Origin: Mesorhabditis belari
Lineage: Eukaryota; Nematoda; Chromadorea; Rhabditida; Rhabditidae
DNA length: 64,000 bases
Direction of reading: 5' to 3'
Assembly: GCA_958450365.1 (NCBI GenBank)
Contig: CAUEEP010000211.1
Coordinates: 310,001 to 374,000 of the forward strand
Shown: positions 51,907 through 62,769 of the stretch, one piece after another
Layout of the letters: each line of letters begins with the position of its first letter
Numbering within the stretch: the first letter of the stretch is position 1
Translations under genes and position numbers: made by a program
Notes under the pieces: generated by a model
Database searches by the model: none
Told to the model about the DNA's origin: nothing
What the model saw: only the letters and a program-made list of their open reading frames with translations

Positions 51907-53831
51907 ATATTACAAGTTGTTATCTTTACTGTTGTCTAATCTTTGTTTTCAAAACTTTGCTTTCGATTTTCGCTGTGATTTCTCTGTTGACGCGTGTAAA
52001 ATGAAAAAGAAACAATTTTTGAGTGTTTAAAGGAGTTTTTTCAATAAAGATTATGCTAAATATAATCAAATGCTTATCATAAAATATATTTGTTTTAAGA
52101 AAATTAAAGAATGCTTTAGAAAAAGCCAAAAAAACGGTGTTTATAGCAAGGTTCTTTCGTTCTTTCGCCTTTACCAATTTTTGACGTAAAAATGATCCGA
52201 TTGAGTGACAATAATGATTAGGTTTATTCAACAAGATGCTGCTCTATCTCAAAAGGCTCTTGATACAAAAGATTTGATCTCCAACAACTCCCTAGCTTGC
52301 ATCAAATCCGTCAACAATGCCCAGGCGAATGGCCATCAAACTTGCCCGCTCTCAATCCCATAGATTACTCAATATGGTCGATTCTTGAAAGCAATCTTCT
52401 TATGCTAAAGCCAACAAATAAATTGACTTCTTGAGACAAGATTTAATCAATGCATGGAACGAAATCTCTATCAGCACTATTGAAAAAGTCATTGATGATT
52501 TGCCAAAGCGCTTATGGTGGTCATTTTGAATGACAATAATGATTGGGTTTATTCAACAAGACGCTGATGGTTTCAACAAGATCTCACAAGACTTTTGATA
52601 GAAGATTTGATCTCCAACAACTCCCTAGCTTGCATCAAATCAGTCAACAACGCCCAGGAGAATGGCCATCAAACTTGCCCGCTCTCAATCCCATAGATTA
52701 CTCAATATGGTCGATTCTTGAAAGCAATCTGATGATTTCAACAAGATCTCACAAGACTTATATCATCAAAATCTTATCACAAAATATTTTCGTTTCAAGA
52801 AAATTCAAGAATTCTTAAGAAAAAGATATAAAAATCTTTATAACAAATTACTGTGCCTTCTTTTGTCTTTACCAACTTTAAACTTTATTTTTATTAAACT
52901 TATGATAGCCAAATGACATGAGCCATATACTATTTGACGCAGAATTTTGTGCTCTTTCTGAATCTGCTTTCCGTTTTTGCTAAATAGCACTCTGTCAAAA
53001 GTTATAAGCGCTCAAGCATTTTTCGAGGCTTTTCACGTAAAAATGAGTCGGATTCGTTAAAGAATGACTGACAAACGGCCAAAATTGTTTCACCTTTGTG
53101 CTGACTTGATCGCCAGCCGTTTTGCACACAAGAACGGTAAAAATATGATAGAAATGATGAGGATTTCAATAAAATAATGTTCTAAAAGCCGGTCTTCTTT
53201 GATTATTTGTGCGTGGAGGGGAAAGTCCATTGATTAGCGTCAATTTCGGAGTGATTTTCTTGCTAGTGCCTGGAAAAGTCCCCATTTGTTCAAAAAAATC
53301 AAAAGCTCACTTTCCAAATGTTATATAGAAAATTGTATTCCTAATTCTCGGCAACATTTATCAACCAAAAACTTGCCGATTGGACTGATACAACTCATTT
53401 AACAAGCGCTTGAATGAGCGTTAGGGGACATCTCTCCGGCGAATCTCTCATTTGGCCGCTCCATTAAAAATTGTTGAGAAAAGCTTTTCAATATTTCTTC
53501 GATGCAAAAATAGCGTTTAACCTCACTTGATAACATTGAGAATCACACTTAAATGTGTTGGCTGAACTGGCAAAACCAAAATTGAAGTTCATGTCAAGCT
53601 AGGGGGCATCTCTCCGGCGAATCTCTCATTTAGCCGCTCCATTAAAAATTCTCTATTAAAGTTCAGAAAAGCTTTTCAATATTTCTTCGATGCAAAAATA
53701 GAATTTCAATAAAATAATGTTCTAAAAGCCGGTCTTCTTTGATTATTTGTGCGTGGAGGGGAAAGTCCATTGATTAGCGTCAATTTCGGAGTGATTTTCT
53801 TGCTAGTGCCTGGAAAAGTCCCCATTTGTTC
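51907..53831. other. Intergenic region with transposase relics and duplications
   Basis: 52226-52520 and 52543-52745 are two decayed copies of a mariner-type transposase segment (EWPSNLPALNPIDYSIWSIL in the second). 53165-53290 and 53700-53831 are direct repeats (TTCTAAAAGCCGGTCTTCTT, GCGTGGAGGGGAAAGTCCAT), with a second pair at 53425-53510 and 53605-53695 (CATCTCTCCGGCGAATCTCT). No gene seen. Confidence 0.65.
52226..52745 (+). pseudogene. Two tandem fragments of a mariner-type transposase
   Basis: Both copies contain GATTTGATCTCCAACAACTC and GCTCTCAATCCCATAGATTA, coding for the third catalytic-residue region. Stops and truncation show both are dead. The same family appears on the minus strand at 56690-57600. 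Confidence 0.75.
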
Positions 53832-56800
53832 TCAAAAAAAGCTAAAAATCTCACTTTCCAAATCAACTCTTCCAAAAGTGATCTTTTTTAGAGCAAAATA
53901 TCGATAGGATTTCGTGGATAGAACGATGAAAATCGAGGAGACAATGTTGTGGAGGGCGAAAGTGATCGTCGAGATTGTCCCTAGAATTTTTCAAGATTAC
54001 GGTAGGCTCAGAAGTACTGTAGCTTTAAGAGTACATAAATGTTCAAGAGTACGATAGCTTTAAAGCTTTAACGATAGCTTTAACGATAGCTTTAAAGCTT
54101 AGGTATACTGTAGGAAGTGGTGGAGTTTGTAGGCAAAAGAAATTGTAAATATACCCTTTCTATTGCACTTAAATCTTAGTTCTTCTGTAAACACTATCGA
54201 GAAGAGTACGGTTATCGCTTTATGAATACGGTAGCTTTTAAGGAGTACGGTAGCTTTATGGTTGGGAATACTGTAGCTTTAAGAGTACGTAACTGTTCTG
54301 TACTTTAAGAGTACGTAACAGTACAGTAGTTTACGGCTTAATTACTGTAGCTTTAAGTGTACGTAAACTTTCAGGAGTACGGTAACTGTGTGAGCAAACG
54401 TTTCACCAAAGAAATGCTGGGCTACAGTAGCGCAAAGTTCGCCTAACAGTCGCCGTACTCTCATAAACGAACTCCTTCTGGCAAATTGACTAGAGAAATG
54501 ATCATTTGCTTTTGCTAGAGCACAAAGTACATGGTAGGTAAAATGTGTACTTTGTGCTCAAAGGGTAAACCTTGTCTGCTGCATTGAGCTCTATTTTCTC
54601 CTATTGCGAGAAATCTAAAGAAATGAGTGAACTAGAAAGCTGCGTTTGCGAGAGTAGGAATACTGTAGCTCTAAGAACACGTAGCTGTAGAACTAGCTAA
54701 CTACAGAACTATTGGTATCTTTACGGCTAGGAATACTGTAGCTTTAAGAGTACATAGCTGTTCGGAAGTACGGTAGTTTACGGCTAGGAATACTGTAGCT
54801 TTAAGAGTACATAACTGTTCGGAAGTACGGTAGTTTACGGCTAGGAATACTGTAGCTTTAAGAGTACATAACTGTTCGGAAGTACGGTAGTTTACGGCTA
54901 GGAATACTGTAGCTTTAAGAGTACATAACTGTTCGGAAGTACGGTAGTTTACGGCTAGGAATACTGTAGCTTTAAGAGTACATAACTGTTCGGAAGTACG
55001 GTAGTTTACGGCTAGGAATACTGTAGCTTTAAGAGTACATAACTGTTCGGAAGTACGGTAGTTTACGGCTAGGAATACTGTAGCTTTAAGAGTACATAAC
55101 TGTTCAGAAGTACAGTAGTTTACGGCTTAAACACTCTAGCTTTTAGAGTACGTAAGTACTTCTTAAAGTAGTTCAGGAGTATTTTCCCGTCGCTACTTTC
55201 CGGTATTGCGAGAAATCTAAAGAAATGAGTGCACTAGAAAGCTGCGTTTACGAGAGTAGGAATACTGTAGCTCTAAGAACACGTAGCTGTAAAGCTATTG
55301 GTAGCTTTATGGCTAGGAATAGCGTTACGAGAGTACAAAGTACAAGTTTCTATCACAAATCTCACAAGCTTCATTGTAGTTGTTATCATGAAATTTGATG
55401 ATCAACGTTAGCATTGGTAAAATGATTAAAACGAGAAAGACCAAGGCCTGAAAGTGTATAATATAGTTGGAAAATAAAGCAATCAAATTTCCACCTGTAA
55501 TCCCATTGAAATGAGTAGAGTATGCGACAAATCGCGTACTTTTTTCGTCATTGTTTTTCGGGTTTTAAGCGAGAAATGACTGTGAACGATCAAGAAAAGA
55601 AGAACGATGAAACCGCAAATTAAACCGCATCTAAAATAGGTGTATTTGTTTTGTTTGTTATTTGTTATTTGTTTTTTTCTTCTTCTTCTCTCAAATCCAA
55701 TAGCCTAAACTCTGCTCTTTTCCGCACCGTAATCTTGTCTTTATTTTTAACAAATCTTTCGACTTTTGATCTAATTTTATATAGCTTCATAAAGAAATAT
55801 CGAAAAAGAAACTTTCATTAGCTTATAAATCGATGATTTTTCTTTAATTTACACCATTTATACACAAAGGTGATGGTTTTTTTAAAAATAGATTTTTCTT
55901 ACTACAAGGTATCTCAAAAATTGCGTTTACGAGAGTACAAAGTACAAGTTTCTATCACAAATCTCACAAGCTTCATTGTACCGTACTGGACAATGAAATA
56001 TCAAACGATTGTCCCTCTTTCGCGCGCGCTAAAATGCGTCAAAAAATACGGTCTTTCTAAATATTAATATTACCATTGTGTAGCCCTTGAAAAGAGCTTT
56101 CAGAAAATGTATAACACTAATAGTTTAAACTTAAAGACCAGGAAGTTACAGACGTGTGAACGTGACGATCGTTTTTCAAATATCATATTTCATTGTCCAG
56201 TAGTATAGTTTACGGGAGTTTTTCAAATACGATATTTCATTGTCCAGTACTGTAGTTGTTATCATGAATTGAGATCGTGACAAACTTATCAACCTCTATC
56301 GATCTTATTTCATCAAAACAAATACCGTATTCTCTCTAATAGTAGTGCACCCAGAGCGTCGCCTAAATTCCTCGAAATCTCGAGAACCGCTTATCAGAAC
56401 CTATTGATGTGGGGTCGGAAAATGTAGCTGACGATGAGATCTAGTGGGGGATTTGAGTGTTGAGCTTCTCCAATAGCTTGGAAACCGTAAAATCGTCGCC
56501 AACTCGGCTCGCCCGGGTGCACTACTATTAGAGAAAATATGGTAGTAATAGAAGCTTTTTTATTTAAAACAACTGTAAAAAGATTAAAACAGGATTTAGA
56601 ATTTAAAAATGGTTTAACAATGGCCAACAATGACCAACAATGGCAACAGTAACCAACAACGGCCAACAATGGCTAACAATGGTCAACAATGGTCAACAAT
56701 GGCCAACAATGGTCAACAAACAAAAATGACCACCATTAGCATTAATACATTTTCTAAGCCCTTTGGGAATGTCATCAATGACTTTTTCAATAGTTCTGAT

Positions 56801-59800
56801 AGAGATTTTGTTCCATACTTTGATGAAATCTCTCTTCATGGAGTTGTTTAGCTCTTTAGCATATGCATTGCTTTCAAGAATCGACCATATTGAGTAATCT
56901 GAGATTGAGATCGGGTGAGTTTTATGACTATTCTCCTGGTTGACTAATGTGATGCGATCTGGGATGTTGTTGGAGATCAAATCTTCTATCAAAAGCCTTT
57001 TGAGATCTTCACCTTCATTCTGACCGTCTTGTTAAAAACCCAATTATGGAGAACATGCCTCAACCTAAGCCGAAGCCTAAGCCTAAGCCTAAGCCTAAGC
57101 CTAAGCCTAAGCCTGAGCCTAAGCCTAAGCCTAACCCCAAACGGGTGTGCCTTAGCTCCCAGAACTCGCTGAGATCGAAAAAATGGGGGTTCAGCCCAAA
57201 CCCAAATAGACTTAGTGCTAGGCGCCAGCCGCTAGCCTACGCACTAAGTCCAAGCCTAAGCTTGAGCCTAAGCCTTGGCACCAAAGTACGCTTGAGACCA
57301 AGCCAAAACTTCTTTTTTAAGGATATTGACGTAAACCTTCTTGTCAGCGAGTTTTTTGACTCCAGCTGGAATGCAGATCAAGTCTTTCCTCTATGAGTGA
57401 CACTGACCCAACCATGATTTCTTGAGGCTTTTGTTGTCTTGAAACAATTCTGTCGTCTAACGGAAGAGATTCTTTGCACCAAGTTCAATCGTTCTGATGG
57501 TTGTGGACCTGCTGCTCTGCTGCTGCCTGCTTGCCTGCTCAAGATCAAACCACTTTTCATCCGTGAAGAGGATCTTTCCAGTGTCGCTGAAATCCACAGC
57601 AGAAAGCAAAAGAATTGGCGGCGAGATGAGTCGAACTCGCGACCTCTCTCTTCCTTTCGTTTGAGAGACAGGCGCGAGACCACTCGACCATACTCAGATG
57701 GCGCAGTGCGAGCGCACTTGTCTCTAGCCCACACGTTCCTGGTTCGACTCTCGCGGCCGCACTTTTGATTTTTTAAAAATTTCAAAACATGTTGCCCAAC
57801 TAGATGAAATTCTAAGCCAAAAAAAAAACTATAAATGATTTGAAATGGTCCTCTGGGGGCTGAGGAGTAGCGCGCACAGATAGACAGGGTTTATATACAG
57901 GGTGATGCACAATTACCCGCACTCATTTCAAATTCACGTTTTGAACTTTGATTTCGAGTCGAAATTCATTGTTTTCTAGTAAAAATGAGCTGAATTTAGG
58001 AAATAATGAGTAAAAAGAAGCCGGTTTTCTTTGATTTTGAGGCATTGAAACTAGTTTAAAAAAGCTAGAAAATCGCTGGAAACGCGTTTCGCAACTTTGC
58101 AGCGCTCTAGCAAAAATTGAGAAACTTTTTTTGATCAAATCCAGAGAAAACATTGCAGGAGAGTTATTCAATTTGATAATAAAAAACGAATTTGATCGAT
58201 CGATTGACTCTTCGCTAAGCTGGAGAATCTGAAATGAGTGCGGGTAATTGTGCGCCACTCTGTATAGTAGATAAGTTGAATATCGTAAAATTTCGTATAA
58301 GAATCCTCTTTTTGAAAATCAAATGGATAGATTGGATAAAAGTAGAGAAAAGATTACAATAGAAATGGGGCACGATTTAGGAAATGAATTGTTTCAAAAA
58401 CTTACACCAATACGATTCCCCATAATTGAGTTTTTCCACCAATGCACAGCGAGTGGCGTCGAACGATGGCTTCGAGAAGCTCCGACGGGTAGATTTTGAT
58501 CTCAGACTGGAAAATCGAGTTAGATGTTCTAAAGATAAAGACTAACTAAATCTTGTAGAGTAATTTTGGACACTATATAGCAGGAAAATCCAGCCGTACC
58601 AATGTAGAGTGCAAGAAAAAGGAGTCTTTGTTGATAAATGGGAAAGTGGAAAGAAGAATGCGGATCGATCGAGATCTGGAAATGAATGCTATAGTATTAA
58701 AGCTTTATCGTAACCCGTAACCCATAGTTAATAGATGTTACAGTAATGTAGTAGTTTCTAGTAGTTTAGAGTTGGCTACTGTAGTCTGTAGCCTATTTCT
58801 ACAGTGCGTTTCAAAAGTTTAGACGATAGCGCAAAATGGGCTGCAAATGCAACTAAATATTTTGTTATCTACATTAATGTAAAAAACCGAAAAACTTTTA
58901 GCTCACTGGCTTTGATAAAAATAAGAAAATATCGATTTTTTCGAAAACCGAGTGTTCCAAAAGTTTAGACGGATTTATTGTAACAGAAAAAACAGTAAAA
59001 AAAACTTAACAAAAGTGCTTTAACGGGTCTTAAAAATCGATAAAATTGCCTTGAATTAACTGAAAGATTCTTTTCGGCATACTTTAGATAAGCGATTGAA
59101 TCAGCGAAAGAATTTCCCCTCCATTCTCTAACGATTGCCGCTTTCAAAGAATCGATCGTTGTGTATTGTTGTATATCGTTGTCCATTTTTGTAAACCTTT
59201 CGTACAAGATATCCCCAAATGTTCTCGGTGGGACAGTCAGGAGAACATGTGATCCACGGTAACACGGGGACATTTTGTTGTTGAAGGTAGCTGTTGTTGA
59301 AGGTAGCTGTTGTTGAAGGTAGCTGTTGTTGAAGATAGCTGTTGTTGAAGGTAGCTGGTGGTCGAAGCACTTCGATGAATGGAAGCCAAGCAAAAAAAGA
59401 ATTTCCTTGATTTTGTGTTAGAAATGGAATCAGAGATTGGAAGAAAACTTGTTGATACTCGGTACTATCCATTCTCATTGAGGTGAAGCAAAACTCAAAG
59501 GTCCCATCTGCACAAAAAGCTCCCCAGCACATCAATGATCCTCCGCGAAAATTGCGCTTTGAAAAATACTTTGGTTCTTTTCGTAAATCTCTCCAGTAAT
59601 GCAGATAACCGTCTGGTCCGTCAAGGCCTTGACGTCAAGACCATCTTCTCATCGCTGAAGATGATCTAAAGTTTCATTTTGTTTAGCTAATCAGCGTTAT
59701 AAATCTCACTTTTGTCCAATCTCGATTCATTTCACGTTGAGCGAAGTCTAAACGTGCTGTTTTGTGAATATCCTTTAATTTTGGAGCTGGTACCATCTTC

Positions 59801-62162
59801 ATTCTTTGCAGCTTAGGATTTTCTTCCAAATTTCGCAGAATCGTTTGTTTTGAAACTTTGAGCCCACATTCAGCGGCTAACTCCTTAGCTGTCTTTGGCG
59901 AATTCAGCATTTGACAAACGTCGTCGATCTCTTTCAGATAACTTGGTGGGTCCTTTTCTTATTGGCACGTTTGTTGTTCATCCTTGCAAATGCTTTTTGA
60001 ACTCCTGGCTCAGAACGATTAAGTTTCTCCGCAAATTTGTTGAAGGTCCAGCCGGCGTTACGGTAAGCCTCAATCTGTGAAATCTCGAGAGCGGAAATGT
60101 TTCCCTTCTTGCCCATTTCCTGTAAAATAAATCATTACGCAAAAGTTCAGTATAGAAAAAGAAGCAAAAATATTGAAAAAAATGAATTTTTACAGATAAA
60201 ATTCCAAAACGTTCAAACTTTTGGAATTCGCGGTTTTCGATAAAGTCGATATTTTCTTATTTTCATCAAAGCCAGCCAGTGAGCTAAAAATTTCAGTTTT
60301 TTCAGTTTTTTTACATTAATATAGATCAAAATAACAAAAAATTTAGTTGCATTTTTTACGAAAACACCCATTTTGCGCTACCGCCTAAATTTTTGAAACG
60401 CACTGTAGAAATAGGCTACACAGGCTACAGTAGCCAACTCTAAACTTCTCGAAACTACTAGATTACTGTAACAGCTAGTAACTATGGGTTACGGGTATCG
60501 TAATTTGTAAAAGGAATGTAAGGATTGCTGGAAAATCAGTATTCAAAACCTGATGTCGATAGAAAATTGTGTGCGCATAACCGGCTACATTTGTGGCACT
60601 CGCGAAAAAGTTTGCTAACTGAAAAGATTGGTGTTGATTGATTGGTTGTAATAAGGGAAAAGACAAGCTGACTGAGACTGAGACTGAGACCAGACCAACT
60701 CCATCTGATAAAGTAAACCATGGGGATCTTGAACCCGTTTTTAGCTTAGCTAAGTAGCTTAGACTAGCTTAGCTTAGTTTTTAGCTTTTCCTTGAATTTT
60801 GAGCTCTTTCTCAGGTCGTCACACAATCCCCAACAACTACTTCGGTGGACTAGTGGATAGTCTGCTAGACTACCGAACTCGTCACCTATTTGTCCCCTCG
60901 AGTTCGAGTCCCACTCTCGTCAAACTCTTTTACTTTTATCAAAAACCCTTTCTCTTTGTATTTGCAATAAAGAATAGAGTTGAATTTTATGCACTGTAGC
61001 TTTTAGAAATAAAAACTACAATATTTTTTTGTAACTTTTAGAAATATGGCAACAAATATGGCAACAATACTTCTCTACTTATTCTGATACTTTTGAGAGT
61101 CCAGATTTTGTAAATTATTTCCTCAATTTACAGAAAACTTTGTATAAAACTCGAGTCAATAATTCGTAAGGTTTTTTTAGAAAAACAAAAAGGTTTGGCG
61201 AGAGTGGGACTCGAACTTGTAGACAAGAAAGCAACAGTTTCCATAGTCTAGCAGACTATCCACCAGACCATCGACAAACTTGTTCGGAAAGCGTTTGACG
61301 GCTTCTTGAAGAGTCCAAAATTTAGATATCTTGCGTTCTGCAAAAACTAAAAACGGATTCAAGATGTATAAGGACTTGGTTTCAAGCCTTGGTCAGCTTG
61401 ACGCCCTTCCCTTGTATTTTCCTTGTATCCATTACCAAAGCCAATCGAAGAGACAATGTGAGATCATTGACCGAGAACCAACTCTCAATCATTTGTGAAA
61501 GAAAAATGATTGGACTTGTGGACGAAAAGCAAATGATCGGATCAGCATCAGTTGCCGCACAGATAGCTGGGGCAAGGATCCCGAAAACTAGCACCAAAAA
61601 TAGGGAGGAAATCTGTAAGAGTTTCAAGAATGACTCAGCGACTGTCTAGGATTCGTATTATTACAGTACCCAAGTAGTTACTGACAGTATTGGCTGACAG
61701 TACTCAAGTAGTTACTGTCTGTACTGTCTGGCATTACTCAAGCAGTTACTCTCATAAGGATTCAGTAGCCGTCGATGTAACCCAAGTATTGTTTAGTGTA
61801 GTAATTTTAAAGCATGACCCGGCTATCATAACTCTAAACTCAATGATTAGATTTTACAGTACCCTACCGTAAAGTTTAATGTAGTCAAGAAAGGTCTGAA
61901 CCGGGGATGGTAAACATACTTTAGATTAACTTGGGTAACTAAACCGGAACTCTTTTAGAAATGATTCTCATCAAAAATCGATCAAAACCATCAAAATTCC
62001 TGTTCCAACCTCGATTCCGATCAAATATTTCCTGTATTGATATGATTTTTTTTGAGTAGCTTTATAGATTGTATAGATAGTGAAAATTGTAGTTACAATT
62101 GAAATCACTAAGATAAAATTGAAAATAATCGATGAAAGAGTGAGGAAATCTTCAACAAACAT
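53832..62162 (-). CDS. 7TM chemoreceptor (nematode Str superfamily, sri/srh-like)
   Basis: Eight minus-strand exons join in phase to about 341 aa: 62162-61989, 61612-61436, 60618-60550, 58675-58547, 58506-58406, 55630-55495, 55447-55357, 53980-53832. TM1 is FNFILVISIVTTIFTIY; TM2 spans exons 1-2 (ILM|ISSLFLVLVFGIL); TM3 ends in IFYRHQ, the cytoplasmic motif that points to sri rather than str; TM5 (GLICGFIVLLFLIV) is followed by KTRK; TM6 is VFLVLIILPMLTLI; TM7 ends STKSYRYFALK, close to the family PYR motif. These receptors detect odorants in ciliated sensory neurons. Exon 4 could end nine codons earlier (donor GTGTCC). Introns 3 and 5 (1.9 and 2.8 kb) carry most of the transposons. Exon 2 is the least certain. 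Confidence 0.8.
54000..55330. repeat. ~59-bp tandem repeat (AATACTGTAGCTTTAAGAGT..), receptor intron 7
   Basis: Seven near-identical units lie at 54720-55110, with scattered diverged units on both sides. They mix TACTGTAGC and TACGGTAG words common in rhabditid intergenic DNA. Confidence 0.9.
55984..56202. mobile_element. MITE family E3, copy 2, chemoreceptor intron 5
   Basis: Ends TACTGGACAATGAAATAT and the inverse; the interior CTTTTCAAGGGCTACACAATGG is inverted relative to 13801-14025. A loose third end is at 56225-56255. Confidence 0.8.
56333..56544. mobile_element. MITE family E1, copy 4, chemoreceptor intron 5
   Basis: Ends TACCGTATTCTCTCTAATAG and inverse; interior in the opposite orientation to copies 2 and 3. 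Confidence 0.85.
56690..57600 (-). pseudogene. Decayed mariner-type transposase, chemoreceptor intron 5
   Basis: Read on the minus strand, 57600-57550 gives KILFTDEKWFDLEQ (first catalytic Asp region), 57400-57290 gives GVKKLADKKVYVNIF, and 56990-56693 gives SDYSIWSILESN and KVWNKISIRTIEKVIDDIPK..NANGGHF. A CCTAAG hexamer expansion (57057-57135) and other gaps break it. Confidence 0.75.
57615..57766. pseudogene. Two divergent tRNA-like sequences
   Basis: Minus strand 57615-57692 has GGTCGAGTGGTCTCGCGC, a long variable region and AGTTCGACTC (class II, Leu/Ser-like). Plus strand 57690-57766 has TGGCGCAGTGCGAGCGC and GGTTCGACTC (Met/Trp-like). They are back to back, and neither has a pairing acceptor stem. 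Confidence 0.45.
57898..58262. mobile_element. TA-flanked MITE, chemoreceptor intron 5
   Basis: Ends CAGGGTGATGCACAATTACC and the inverse, with ~35-bp near-perfect arms (CGCACTCATTTCA). The start CAGGGTGA resembles the ends of the 15598 element, suggesting related transposases. Sequence near 58010-58050 also resembles the 53165/53700 repeats. Confidence 0.85.
58802..60406 (-). mobile_element. Tc1-family transposon with ~170-bp terminal repeats, chemoreceptor intron 3
   Basis: Ends CAGTGCGTTTCAAAAGTTTA and the inverse are flanked by TA. On the minus strand the transposase is in pieces: the first HTH (60116-59934, MGKKGNISALEISQIEAYRN), the second HTH (59910-59690, ELAAECGLKVSKQTILRNLE), the first catalytic part (59535-59400, MCWGAFCADGTFEF) and the C-terminus (59230-59050, NIWGYLVRKVYKNGQ). 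A 16-bp repeat (GTTGTTGAAGGTAGCT, five copies, 59277-59356) interrupts the catalytic core. It is inactive but the least decayed transposon in the window. Confidence 0.88.
60838..60927 (+). pseudogene. tRNA-like relic, chemoreceptor intron 2
   Basis: GTGGACTAGTGGATAGTC, a perfect stem TAGTC/GACTA with a short loop, a long variable part and GAGTTCGAGTCCCAC. An inverted sister copy is at 61192-61277. Confidence 0.45.
61192..61277 (-). pseudogene. tRNA-like relic, inverted sister copy
   Basis: It shares GGTGGATAGTCTGCTAGACT and AAGTTCGAGTCCCACTCTCG with 60838-60927, in opposite orientation 350 bases away. Confidence 0.45.
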
Positions 62163-62769
62163 GCGATTTTTGGAAATGATATACTGATAAAAGTTATTTT
62201 ATTTCAAGGGTAGGAACAGGTGAAAATTTGTGGCTTCATTAGAATAATAGAATGGAAATTGAAAAGAAGAAGTTGAGTTGATAAAAAGAACACCAAAAGA
62301 TAAGAACAGGTGAAAATTTATGACTTAATTAAAAGCAAAATGCAAACCGAAAAGAATATTAAGTCCGGATAAAGAAAAAGAAAATGTATAAACAATTTCC
62401 TTTTCTTTCTTTGAACTTAAATAACTGAATTAGGTCCGATGAACATGGCATTATCAACAATGAAAACAATGACATTTCCAGCTTCCCAAGATCCTAAAAG
62501 TCGAAGCACACGACACGCGAAAACCCGTCGTTCACATCGTTTACACAATCGAAAAGCTTCTCGTCAAGAAGACACTTAGACACTAGCTTAACTCTAAATT
62601 CTTTGACACTTTCCTCAACCATATCTTTTGCAATTTCACTTTCCAATAAACTCCTTTATTTTTCACGTTTTATTCAAGCTCTTGAAGTTAAGACAAAAGC
62701 ACAAAAATCATTCAAATACTTAAATAGATCAATTCCCGAATCTCATTCTTCATTTATTGTTCCTTTTCA
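62163..62769. other. Spacer between chemoreceptor start and mucin-like gene end
   Basis: A/T-rich, without a recognisable gene. TTTATT at 62655-62660 is an AATAAA on the minus strand about 110 bases after the mucin stop and is its likely poly(A) signal. A short duplicated segment (GAACAGGTGAAAATTTRTG) occurs at 62214 and 62303. Confidence 0.6.

Noticed and set aside
57046..57396. MPQPKPKPKP-type frame
   Set aside because: CCTAAG hexamer expansion within a dead transposase on the other strand.
61382..61627. Independent small secreted protein (MKLLQISSLFLVLVFGILAP)
   Set aside because: The signal-peptide look is explained by a membrane span: bases 61612-61436 join in phase 0 on both sides as chemoreceptor exon 2.
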